Source: Thermoplasmata archaeon
GTDB taxonomy: Archaea; Thermoplasmatota; Thermoplasmata; Thermoplasmatales; Thermoplasmataceae
Reading direction: 5' to 3'
Length of the DNA stretch: 5,723 bases
NCBI GenBank assembly: GCA_021799315.1
Contig: JAJZAR010000092.1
Span: 1-5,723, forward strand
In this document: positions 1-5,723 of the stretch, piece after piece
Layout of the letters: every line of letters starts with the position of its first letter
Numbering within the stretch: the stretch's first letter is position 1
Made by a program: the position numbers and the translations under genes
The notes under the pieces: generated by a model
The model's database searches: none
Told to the model about the DNA's origin: nothing
The model's input: the letters and a program-made list of their open reading frames with translations, nothing else

Positions 1-291
1 ATTAATTGCATACTTGTAAGTATACTACTTCTAAGTATATATTTATTGTGTGGTTGAGACAGATATGTGAATCAAAGATATTGTAAGGATATTGCTGTAA
101 AATTGAAAGAAGCCGACATAATTACTTTGAATAAAGCACACCATTCTCATGTTAAAGCGAATTGTCATAGTAATGCTGAAATCTGTGTTCGAAAAGAAAT
201 GTAAAACCTGCATTGACTACACATAAGGCATTATAAAGGTGGAAATCAGAGGTGTTAAGAGATGTTAAATTTCACATGACAATCTCATGTT
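1..291. other. Gene-poor leader region without a supported gene
   Basis: No convincing coding region is visible. The left end is very AT-rich and holds two tandem palindromes, listed separately. A 45-codon frame with a GTG start runs from 67 to 204. It contains a stretch reading KLKEADIITL, but it has no ribosome-binding site or recognisable domain and may be chance or a worn fragment. A TATA-like TTATAAA at about 231-237 lies roughly 55 bases before the start of the SIS relic and may be its old promoter. Confidence 0.4.
10..39. promoter_or_regulatory. Two tandem palindromic sites, possible operator
   Basis: ATACTT-GT-AAGTAT at 10-23 is a perfect 6-base-arm palindrome. TACTT-CT-AAGTA at 26-37 is a second with 5-base arms. 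Read as direct repeats, 11-24 and 26-39 match at 13 of 14 bases with a period of 15. Paired palindromes followed by an AT-rich TATATATTTA stretch (36-45) resemble an operator for a dimeric repressor beside a promoter. No intact gene follows within about 600 bases on the plus strand, so the target may be lost or may lie to the left, outside the window. The repeat is seen directly; the regulatory role is inference. Confidence 0.35.
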
Positions 292-585
292 ATGGATAAA
301 TACGAGAGTTATGGTTTTAGACCGACTTTTATGTTCCGGGAAATAATGGAAGAGCCAGAAACTATTACCAATACTGTCAATTCCATTATTTCTGATGTAT
401 TAAAGGTTGTTAACTTGATAAAAAAAAGGTAAATTACATACGTTGTGGGAAGCGGGACCAACTACCATGCTGCAATATCCGTGCAAATCGGAATGCTGAA
501 GGCAGGATTGCCAGCAATAGCCGTTATATCTTCAGAATTCTTTTTTACATGGTTCAAACTGATATGTTGCATTAAGGGTGGGTAA
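292..585 (+). pseudogene. Decayed SIS-domain sugar isomerase (GlmS-like) relic
   Basis: From ATG 292 the frame reads 46 residues, including FMFREIMEEPETI, and stops at TAA 430-432. The same frame then resumes with ITYVVGSGTNYHAA and continues through ISSEF before another TAA at 583-585. In glutamine-fructose-6-phosphate aminotransferase (GlmS) the isomerase half begins with a KEI-EQP segment, then a CGTSY phosphate-binding loop, then ASEF. All three occur here in the right order and at the right spacing, so this is the start of a SIS domain interrupted by a stop. The glutaminase domain is absent, as in stand-alone archaeal SIS isomerases. After SSEF the match fades. The frame can be followed past stops at 583 and 619 to TAA 733-735, where a SCSGYSIEE stretch may echo the SQSGES motif, but that is weak. 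The rest of a normal domain (over 100 residues) is missing. Its decayed tail runs convergently into the end of the helicase gene. Confidence 0.75.
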
Positions 586-705
586 AGTGATCTAGTGTCA
601 GCTCCTCCTATTGATTCCTAAATGTCGGTTTTTAGTTGCTCAGGATACTCGATTGAAGAACCTCTAATCGATCAATTCAAAAATGACACAAACCAGTTCA
701 GAAGG

Positions 706-3213
706 CTAAGTAGATACTTTCTCGAACTGTTTTAAATAAATACGAATTAAATCGGAATGAACTAAATGATGATCCTTTAGACCTTTTTCGCATGATCGCA
801 CTAGGTCTTCATCGCTTAGGTCATCTCTGCAAATTTCACCCAAGAATGCCCTTATCTCTGAAACAAGACTAGTGACCTTGCTGGTGGTAAGCACCTTAAT
901 GTTTCGTGTAGCCAACTTGGATTCAGCCTTGTCATTCATATGAACTGAAACCGGAATCCCCTCTAAACCAGGGTATTTCTCTTTAAACCACTCGAATGAC
1001 GTCAACAACTGTCCCAAATCTCTCTTTACAAATTTATTCTCTGGTTTCTTCATACTTTTGACCTCAATGACTATGGCACTGTTTTCAGGCATAATCCACA
1101 AGACATCAGGGCCTTCTTGGCGTTCTTTTTCAGGCCGTTCTGCTTTTAACCCAATAAAGTGAGCCAGATTCATTAGCGACTCCTCATAATTGTTAGAAGT
1201 TGATACCTCATTCAAGCGCAGGGCCGTCTCTTCGAATTCGTCAAAAAAACCTCTCCTAAACCTGTATTGCATTAGAGTTTCAACGAGAGCTCTTGTCTGT
1301 TCGTACTTTGAAGAGACTTGATAGTAAGGCGGCGCTCTGTTTGGCCGCAAGAGACGTCGATTCAACCCAAAAGCATCCCTTTGATAACTTTCACTATCGC
1401 TTAATCGCCCCCAGAAAAATGAAAAACGAGCCTGAAGTTCCTTCGCAATTCCCCTAAGGTTTTTTTCAGATTCGGTATCGATTGAGTTTAACTTTGCCAC
1501 AGCACGATCATATTGACCGTCGTCAGCAAAATTGAATGCTTTTCTCATTATGCCAACTGCCTCAAGCTTTTCGACTTCTGCCTGAGGTAAAGCGGTTAAT
1601 TTGGCCAATTCTTGAGCGTGGTATTCAACCCAGTCTTGGTCTCTGTTGAGGCACTGACTTATAGTCGCCTTTAAGCTTTCCACGGTCGCAATATCCTTTG
1701 TGGTATCGAAGGCAATCCTTATTTGCGATCTTGTTCCCATAGTCATTGCATCATAACTTTTTGAGATCCAAGCTGAAAGAGACTTGCCAGTCAAAAGTAC
1801 AACAGAATAGTCTCCTCTACCCCTACTAGATCTTCCCATACCTTGCTCAATTCTCACTCCAACCAGATTGCTCAGAAAAGTGCTCCCAGTCATAACCTCT
1901 GCTTGATACTTCTCATACTCACCTGCCTGTGTTGGTATCCCATCGATAATCAGGATTCTGCAAGAATCTCCCGTTAAGTCAATACCGTCGTATCGGTTGG
2001 CGAAGACATAAGGTCCATCGCTTTTTCTTCCTATTAATGAATCCACGAACTCATCAACTCTTGAAGGTGAATCTGCATAAACCGCACCAATATCTTGCCA
2101 TTGCTTAGCGGAGTTCGCTGAAGGAACAAGTATAACAATTCCAAACCCTTTCCCACTAAAATCCTTTATGACATTCCTGACTGCCCCATCTGGATCAGCC
2201 AATTTGGTTATTCTTGGGATAATAATCATCCGCTCGCCTATTCCTGCTAGAGTTTTTGCAGTAATTGGATTCTTGACGCTTTCCACACTTGCATCAAAAT
2301 TCTCTATTATCGGAGAGTCATCATTGAGTGTTGCCGACATATAGACACGTCTTGGGCAATCTGCGAAGGTTGGTATCATGCGTACTGGCGGATATATTGG
2401 AGTAATCGTAATACCATTCTTGCCGATCAAAGCGTGGCTTTCGCGAAGTCTGTCTCTAACCAGTGACCAGGCAAAAGAAAAAGACTCCTTCATGCTTTCT
2501 ATTATTGCCCTCGCCTCTGGGAATCTTACGCTCCATGACCAGTAAGGAATCTCCAATATGCCATCATCATCGCCGATCGAAATATCATTAAGAGTTTCCA
2601 ATTTTCCCATTACTCGAAAATCGTTCGAAAAAAGATCGATGATATCTTTGTAGGCACTCTCGTTTTGTCGTTTTTGAATCTTAAGTGAAAAACTCTCTCG
2701 TATAATTGGAAAACTAGAATGAGCGTCATCCACTACGATTCCTCCAACATTAACAATTTCCCTACTACCGTTCAAAACTCCAAATCTGCTTTTAGCGTTG
2801 AAAAGGGCTTTGTAAGTTCCAACCAGAATTTTCTTGCCCCGAACGAATTCGTCTGGAATGGAATCAAGTCCATCTTCTCTAAATGCTATTGCTGGCACAC
2901 CATAGCTAATAGCTTTCTCAATTGCTTGCTTTTCTAGTTGAAGATTGGGAACTAGATATAACACGCCTTTCTTGGTTTCATTCATTGTGGACATGGCAAT
3001 CAGCATTCCAACCAGTGTTTTCCCTCCTCCAGTATGTAATTTTATGACTAAATCCTTATTCTCTTTTCTTTCAAACCATTCGTTGAGAACGTCTCTTTGG
3101 CTTTGATACAAATCATTTATTTTCCCCTTAACTGGTAGTCTGTTGAATATCTCAATTGGATCAATTGGGCGTTCTTCTTCACTCTTCTTAAGGAACTTTT
3201 TGTAATCAACCAC
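706..3213 (-). CDS. Superfamily 2 DExH helicase fused to PD-(D/E)XK nuclease domain
   Basis: This 835-residue protein very likely couples ATP-driven strand separation to nucleic-acid cleavage. Helicase motifs appear in order: Q-like YQSQ near 36-39, Walker A TGGGKT 61-66 after H60, motif Ia VPNLQLEKQ 88-96, GTYKALF 132-138, Walker B DDAH 162-165, MSATL 292-296, ILVPSA 361-366, motif V ANRYDGIDL 405-413 and motif VI QGMGRSSR 457-464. Motifs V and VI, and the roughly 125-residue insert between DDAH and SAT where XPD has its arch, resemble the XPD/DinG branch. No cysteines lie between Walker A and DDAH, so the iron-sulfur cluster of XPD is absent. Residues 500-680 form a linker that looks largely helical. 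Residues 679-790 resemble a restriction-endonuclease fold: GPD (D703), IEVKS (E717, K719) and Q735. The start is GTG 3213. An in-frame TAG lies 17 codons upstream and no ATG intervenes; GGGAAGG sits 12 bases before the GTG, a long spacing. The gene ends at TAG 706-708. It appears monocistronic. A defence role is inferred from the architecture and setting; DNA repair is an alternative. Confidence 0.9.
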   Translation of the reverse strand: MVDYKKFLKKSEEERPIDPIEIFNRLPVKGKINDLYQSQRDVLNEWFERKENKDLVIKLHTGGGKTLVGMLIAMSTMNETKKGVLYLVPNLQLEKQAIEKAISYGVPAIAFREDGLDSIPDEFVRGKKILVGTYKALFNAKSRFGVLNGSREIVNVGGIVVDDAHSSFPIIRESFSLKIQKRQNESAYKDIIDLFSNDFRVMGKLETLNDISIGDDDGILEIPYWSWSVRFPEARAIIESMKESFSFAWSLVRDRLRESHALIGKNGITITPIYPPVRMIPTFADCPRRVYMSATLNDDSPIIENFDASVESVKNPITAKTLAGIGERMIIIPRITKLADPDGAVRNVIKDFSGKGFGIVILVPSANSAKQWQDIGAVYADSPSRVDEFVDSLIGRKSDGPYVFANRYDGIDLTGDSCRILIIDGIPTQAGEYEKYQAEVMTGSTFLSNLVGVRIEQGMGRSSRGRGDYSVVLLTGKSLSAWISKSYDAMTMGTRSQIRIAFDTTKDIATVESLKATISQCLNRDQDWVEYHAQELAKLTALPQAEVEKLEAVGIMRKAFNFADDGQYDRAVAKLNSIDTESEKNLRGIAKELQARFSFFWGRLSDSESYQRDAFGLNRRLLRPNRAPPYYQVSSKYEQTRALVETLMQYRFRRGFFDEFEETALRLNEVSTSNNYEESLMNLAHFIGLKAERPEKERQEGPDVLWIMPENSAIVIEVKSMKKPENKFVKRDLGQLLTSFEWFKEKYPGLEGIPVSVHMNDKAESKLATRNIKVLTTSKVTSLVSEIRAFLGEICRDDLSDEDLVRSCEKGLKDHHLVHSDLIRIYLKQFEKVST

Positions 3214-3256
3214 ACTGTTGTAAAACCTTCCCAGAATATTACTCTTTCTAAGATTC

Positions 3257-3272
3257 GGACTCTATACATAAA
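3257..3272 (-). promoter_or_regulatory. TATA-like promoter of the helicase-nuclease gene
   Basis: On the minus strand this reads TTTATGTATAGAGTCC. Its TATA-like core is centred about 55 bases before the GTG start at 3213. Archaeal transcription usually begins about 25 bases after the box, so the predicted start site is near 3242, with a leader of roughly 30 bases that includes GGGAAGG at 3226-3232. An A-rich stretch just upstream could serve as a BRE. The assignment rests on sequence resemblance and spacing only. Confidence 0.45.
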
Positions 3273-3309
3273 CCATAATTTTCTTATTTTATGAGCGAGG
3301 GTTAGTTAT

Positions 3310-3325
3310 TATATATACAGAGTGC
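3310..3325 (+). promoter_or_regulatory. TATA box of the zinc-protein gene
   Basis: TATATATA at 3310-3317 is followed directly by CAGAGTGC. The box is about 40 bases before ATG 3353, giving a predicted start site near 3339 and a very short leader. The bases just after the TATA element (AGAGTGC) resemble those after the helicase TATA element on the other strand (GAGTCC), so a shared regulator is possible. Confidence 0.5.
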
Positions 3326-3337
3326 CTTACAAAGCAA

Positions 3338-3343
3338 GAGGAG
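3338..3343 (+). promoter_or_regulatory. Ribosome-binding site deciding start of the zinc-protein gene
   Basis: GAGGAG ends 9 bases before ATG 3353, a normal spacing. An in-frame TTG at 3344 directly abuts this motif and so cannot be the start that it serves. This site therefore fixes the start at 3353. Confidence 0.7.
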
Positions 3344-3352
3344 TTGAACTAT

Positions 3353-3577
3353 ATGGAAAATGACTCGAATGGTATGAAACCATGTACAATCTGTGGAAAG
3401 ATATATTATCTCGATGAACTAAATTGTTGCTCATCGGAGTGCGACGAGGAAGTGTACAGAAGATTTGCTGCCGAGGGACACACGCATGGACCCGACGAAC
3501 CGCCGTTTAATGAAAAAGGGGAAACAGATTATGATGCTTGCCCAAAGTGCAATGAGAGAAGGAAAGGGGTAAAATAA
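3353..3577 (+). CDS. Small cysteine-rich zinc-binding protein, function unknown
   Basis: The 74-residue protein carries a likely treble-clef or zinc-ribbon unit: CTIC (C11, C14) followed by C25/C26 and C30 in a CCSSEC context. A second CPKC pair lies at C63-C66, after a histidine-containing GHTHGPDEPP segment (H43, H45). Six to eight potential ligands could bind one or two zinc ions. The N-terminal half resembles short zinc fingers in which CxxC is followed about ten residues later by a second cysteine pair. No membrane segment or signal peptide is present, so it should be cytoplasmic. It has a clear TATA box, a GAGGAG site and a TAA stop, and lies divergent from the helicase-nuclease gene. 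It may be a regulator or accessory factor, but no specific family is recognised. A chance reading frame is unlikely given the cysteine pattern and the initiation signals. Confidence 0.8.
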   Translation: MENDSNGMKPCTICGKIYYLDELNCCSSECDEEVYRRFAAEGHTHGPDEPPFNEKGETDYDACPKCNERRKGVK

Positions 3578-3600
3578 TAAGGAAACGTTAATCCTTCTTC

Positions 3601-3951
3601 TCATCGAAGAGAATTCCCAATAACTGATAAATTCTGAGTGAGCTTTTCGGCACAGATATTTATACCTAACCTGCACTCTAAATTGGAATAGTTTGCATAA
3701 AAGATTAAGTTACTATAATAATACTTCTTGTCTCTCAACTGGACTGGCCTATTCGGAGAACCGTCCGCTGCTATAGTTCTTAACGGCTTCAAACGCTCTG
3801 AGATACTCGCGTTGTCGCATTCGACCGTTATTCCATGTCGAGATAGAATTTCGACAACACTCTCCGGAATCCAGCATCGCAAATCGGGAAAACCCCCGCC
3901 CGATTTAAGTTGAAGATCATGAAAATTTCCACAGTCTATTTTCCAACCCCA
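3601..3951 (-). other. Possible coding remnant, unrecognised, no proper start codon
   Basis: The minus-strand frame is open from just after TAA 3952-3954 to TGA 3601-3603, 116 codons. It contains no ATG; the only plausible start is TTG at 3882, which would give 93 residues. The proximal part (about 3735-3910) is richer in G and C than its surroundings and reads like protein, with GGGFPDLRCWIPESVVEIL; the distal part is AT-rich and tyrosine-rich. An ATG at 3950-3952 lies in another frame and meets a stop after 11 codons, so the 5' end of a former gene may have been lost to a frameshift. The plus strand is also open here, for 61 codons (3728-3913), which weakens the case. No domain is recognised. 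It is either a small hypothetical gene with a TTG start or debris of a lost gene. Confidence 0.3.
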
Positions 3952-4522
3952 TTAGGTTATATAAGGAGTGAACAGACTTCTTTGTCTGACAGACCACAAA
4001 AGTCTATAGGAAAATATCAATTGCGAACTTTTTGAAAGCCTCTCTTATGAACTTCCGTTTTGTCCTCGAAATGCCGGATTTACTGAACTAGACCTCTGAA
4101 AGTTTCACAACTTTCTCAGACTCAAGACGTCCGCCAAGCTCGGTCAGAAATCTTGAATATAGTGATTCAGCAGAGTTTCATGAAAATTACTTGTTAACTA
4201 TGGAACCTTTTATTTAGGGGAAGAAAGCCTCACTTCGTCTAAAAGTGAATATGCCGACAGAGTCGATTATTGAAGACATTACGGAATCTGCATATGGGAG
4301 ATGATATTTTTCCGTGCAATAATACCACTCTCAATCGGTGCAAAATTATGGTTTTGTAATTCATGTCAACTCTCTGCCCAAGGCTATCCACAGACACGTA
4401 TAAATTAGAGTTCATCGGTGTATTAGCGGAGAACATGACGAGAGGTAAAACTCTTTTTGGAACAGGTCTCCGAAGCTTAACAAGATGTTCCAGACTTAGT
4501 CAAGTTAACATAACCAACTTCT
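3952..4522. other. Gene-poor stretch, possible coding debris
   Basis: No frame here has both initiation signals and a recognisable domain. Three observations remain. A 55-codon plus-strand frame starts at ATG 4363 and ends at TAA 4528-4530, overlapping the end of the next gene; it includes RGKTLFGTG, which faintly resembles a SIS-type phosphate loop, but it has no ribosome-binding site. A 65-codon minus-strand frame covers 4239-4436 with no signals. A plus-strand frame from 3990 to TGA 4302 is interrupted only by TAG at 4089 and 4215. Mutually overlapping weak frames are what worn-out coding DNA looks like. Confidence 0.4.
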
Positions 4523-4678
4523 TTATCTAAGCTGGGCTAGTCCATCTTCTTGAATTCCTCTAATCATCATTTTATGATTCTTTCCCTCTGCCGTCATGCA
4601 CACTATTTCATAGCCGTTAGTTATCCTGTTGATGTGCCATGCTGTAGCACCACAAATTGGACACTTCATTGAAACCAT
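4523..4678 (-). CDS. Short zinc-ribbon protein, function unknown
   Basis: From ATG 4678 this encodes 51 residues and ends at TAA 4523-4525. A CPICG knuckle (C6, C9) is followed by a strand-like region, then C27 and H35, so a C-C-C-H zinc ribbon is possible; the usual second CxxC pair is not complete. The basic KNHKMMIRG segment could contact nucleic acid. The frame stays open upstream to TTG 4729 and GTG 4726, but that extension covers AT-rich promoter-like DNA (AAATATTT at about 4700-4707, near 25 bases from ATG 4678). A leaderless start at 4678 is therefore preferred, with ATG 4669 as a second choice. There is no Shine-Dalgarno motif in front of either ATG. The gene stands alone between gene-poor stretches. 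The knuckle supports a real gene; the function is not recognised. Confidence 0.55.
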   Translation of the reverse strand: MVSMKCPICGATAWHINRITNGYEIVCMTAEGKNHKMMIRGIQEDGLAQLR

Positions 4679-4729
4679 TCCAAAATATAAATTCTTCAAA
4701 ATATTTGAACATTTACCTTCATCCACCAA

Positions 4730-5297
4730 AAAAGTAACACTTCCCTTCTAGTCTAATGATCAAACGTCAAGTCAACAGAACTTCGGAAGACAAGGTGGGA
4801 ATGCAGAGCATTATACCACTAACTGTGGTCTTTGTGATTGTTATTTTCAAATTGAGGCGTATAAAGATCATGGCTTTTCCGATTCTGTCGATATTAAAAG
4901 CCCCATGCGGTGAAAACCAGGGAGAAGTTGGGTCTGACAAGGAATTTCATCTTTCAAGATTATAAGAGAAGGAAGTCCGAAAAAAACAAAATAAGGGAAT
5001 TAGGCACCCATTACCAATTTTGTATTTTCAGTTGCTAAAATCATTGATGTAGTGGCAGAAACTTTTGTTGCGGAAAACCTTAAGATAAGAGTGAAATCAG
5101 TGTTTTAAAGAGTTAGATTGATATTTTATTTTAAAAAGTGATTCGTTCACAATGTTTTCCTGTTTTGTACAGGTAGAGCGAATTTTAGACAAAGTGGCAT
5201 TCCTTGTGCACGATACGTTTTATTCAATCTGTTTGGTTAACAATATGAGATTAAATGTTTCTGTCCCCTTTAATATCGGAAAAATATGTTTCAGATC
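4730..5297. other. Gene-poor stretch between zinc-ribbon gene and D-amino-acid enzyme
   Basis: No supported gene is seen. Overlapping short plus-strand frames exist: ATG 4756 to TAA 4963 (69 codons, with a hydrophobic run near residues 19-31), a second frame at 4758-4913 with a CGLCDC cluster, GTG 4910 to TAA 5036 (42 codons), and an open run ending in TAA just after 5100 that reads AKIIDVVAETFVAENLKIRV. None has a ribosome-binding site or a recognised domain. The right part (5100-5297) is AT-rich and is probably the 3' flank of the enzyme gene at 5298. Confidence 0.4.
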
Positions 5298-5723
5298 TTA
5301 CTCTCTTTTTCCTCTTCCCTGGATAATAACATATTCCGGCAAACTCCTTTCGGAGATTGCATATGTTCCCTCCCAGAGATCTGTTGTTGTGCAAGAATGA
5401 TAAGGAAGCATTATGAATTTTTTTCCCAATCTTGTGGAGTTGTCTCCTGATCTCACAACCGTATGTTCCTCTGACATTCCAATAACCTCATATCGGTTTC
5501 CATCGCTATCCAGGACAGTTGGATAAACTCCCTGATCCAGTGACACTGACTTATAACCTGCATCAAGGACGAACCTCTCGCCGGATTTTTCGCTTGTGAC
5601 GGTGGCAACCACTCCAATGGCTATTTCATCCATGGAGCAGAGACCCATATTCATGCAGTGTGTGTCATAATAGATATATGTACCAGGTTGGAGCTCACTT
5701 GCAATGTCCACATCAGACCAGAC
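5298..5723 (-). CDS. D-serine dehydratase / D-threonine aldolase-like enzyme, C-terminal part
   Basis: The frame is open to the window edge, and 141 residues are visible before TAA 5298-5300; the start and the PLP-binding barrel lie outside. The visible part matches the C-terminal beta domain of fold-type III PLP enzymes in the D-serine dehydratase (DSD) and D-threonine aldolase group. It shows ELQPGTYIYYD near the start, then ATVTS, VLDAGYKSVSLD (about residues 52-63), SEEH (84-87), LPYHSC (106-111) and a terminal GRG. In the family, an HxC pair in a PNHVCPT-like segment binds the zinc ion that assists removal of the D-amino-acid hydroxyl group; here H109 and C111 occupy those positions. The expected reaction is D-serine to pyruvate and ammonia, or cleavage of D-threonine-type substrates; the visible domain does not tell these apart. 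The enzyme should be cytoplasmic. The downstream minus-strand flank is AT-rich with a short T-run but shows no strong hairpin terminator. Confidence 0.85.
   Translation of the reverse strand, partial: VWSDVDIASELQPGTYIYYDTHCMNMGLCSMDEIAIGVVATVTSEKSGERFVLDAGYKSVSLDQGVYPTVLDSDGNRYEVIGMSEEHTVVRSGDNSTRLGKKFIMLPYHSCTTTDLWEGTYAISERSLPEYVIIQGRGKRE

Noticed and set aside
67..204. Short GTG-started frame containing KLKEADIITL, reminiscent of a dehydrogenase segment
   Set aside because: Only a few residues suggest it; no initiation signal and no second motif of that family.
2719..2937. Plus-strand open frame of 72 codons
   Set aside because: It lies entirely inside the helicase gene on the other strand, with no initiation signals; it is a shadow frame.
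3596..3610. Hairpin TCTTC-TCATC-GAAGA after the zinc-protein gene
   Set aside because: A 5-base stem without a following T-run is too weak to call a terminator.
3431..3676. Minus-strand open frame of 81 codons
   Set aside because: It is antisense to the zinc-protein gene, whose cysteine pattern and promoter are convincing; no domain is seen in the antisense reading.
3728..3913. Plus-strand open frame of 61 codons
   Set aside because: TTG start, no ribosome-binding site, no recognised domain, and it overlaps the more protein-like minus-strand frame.
4239..4436. Minus-strand open frame of 65 codons
   Set aside because: ATG start but no promoter or ribosome-binding site and no recognisable motif; it competes with a plus-strand frame over the same bases.
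4695..4709. Palindrome TTCAAA-ATA-TTTGAA upstream of the short zinc-ribbon gene
   Set aside because: AT-rich 6-base arms are common by chance in this DNA; there is no second copy to support an operator.
5159..5173. Hairpin CCTGT-TTTGT-ACAGG in the 3' flank of the D-amino-acid enzyme gene
   Set aside because: Short stem, over 120 bases from the stop codon, no T-run on the minus strand.
5152..5400. Plus-strand open frame of 82 codons
   Set aside because: Its right third is antisense to the well-supported D-serine dehydratase domain and there is no ribosome-binding site before ATG 5152.
1..5723. Search for CRISPR arrays, tRNA genes and intact insertion sequences
   Set aside because: No regularly spaced repeats of 20-40 bases, no tRNA T-loop with matching arms, and no terminal inverted repeats flanking a transposase were seen by eye.

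Overview
The window looks archaeal. The two best genes have TATA-like boxes at archaeal spacing, leaders are short, one start has a clear GAGGAG ribosome-binding site, and zinc-ribbon proteins and AGA/AGG arginine codons are frequent. The DNA is AT-rich, and roughly half of it carries no convincing intact gene; several stretches read as decayed coding sequence. This fits a low-GC archaeon with a loose genome, such as Methanosarcina or a relative, but nothing here fixes the genus.

Layout. Positions 1-291 hold two tandem palindromes and no supported gene. Positions 292-585 (perhaps to 735) are the broken remains of a sugar-isomerase (SIS) gene related to the isomerase half of GlmS, with in-frame stops. 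The main gene (706-3213, minus strand) encodes an 835-residue superfamily 2 helicase with XPD/DinG-like motifs but no iron-sulfur cysteines, fused to a C-terminal PD-(D/E)XK nuclease-like domain. A 139-base divergent promoter region separates it from a plus-strand gene (3353-3577) for a 74-residue cysteine-rich zinc-binding protein. Positions 3601-3951 carry an uncertain coding remnant on the minus strand. Positions 3952-4522 hold no supported gene. A short zinc-ribbon gene lies at 4523-4678 (minus), followed by another empty stretch to 5297. At the right edge (5298-5723, minus) is the C-terminal part of a D-serine dehydratase / D-threonine aldolase-type enzyme, cut by the window end.

How it fits together. 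The helicase-nuclease is a single large gene with its own promoter, surrounded by degraded DNA, which is typical of an accessory island. Its most economical role is DNA processing or defence against foreign DNA, possibly as a one-gene system or with the divergently transcribed zinc protein as partner or regulator. That role is inference; the domain assignments rest on visible motifs. The SIS relic and the D-amino-acid enzyme are metabolic and show no link to the helicase.
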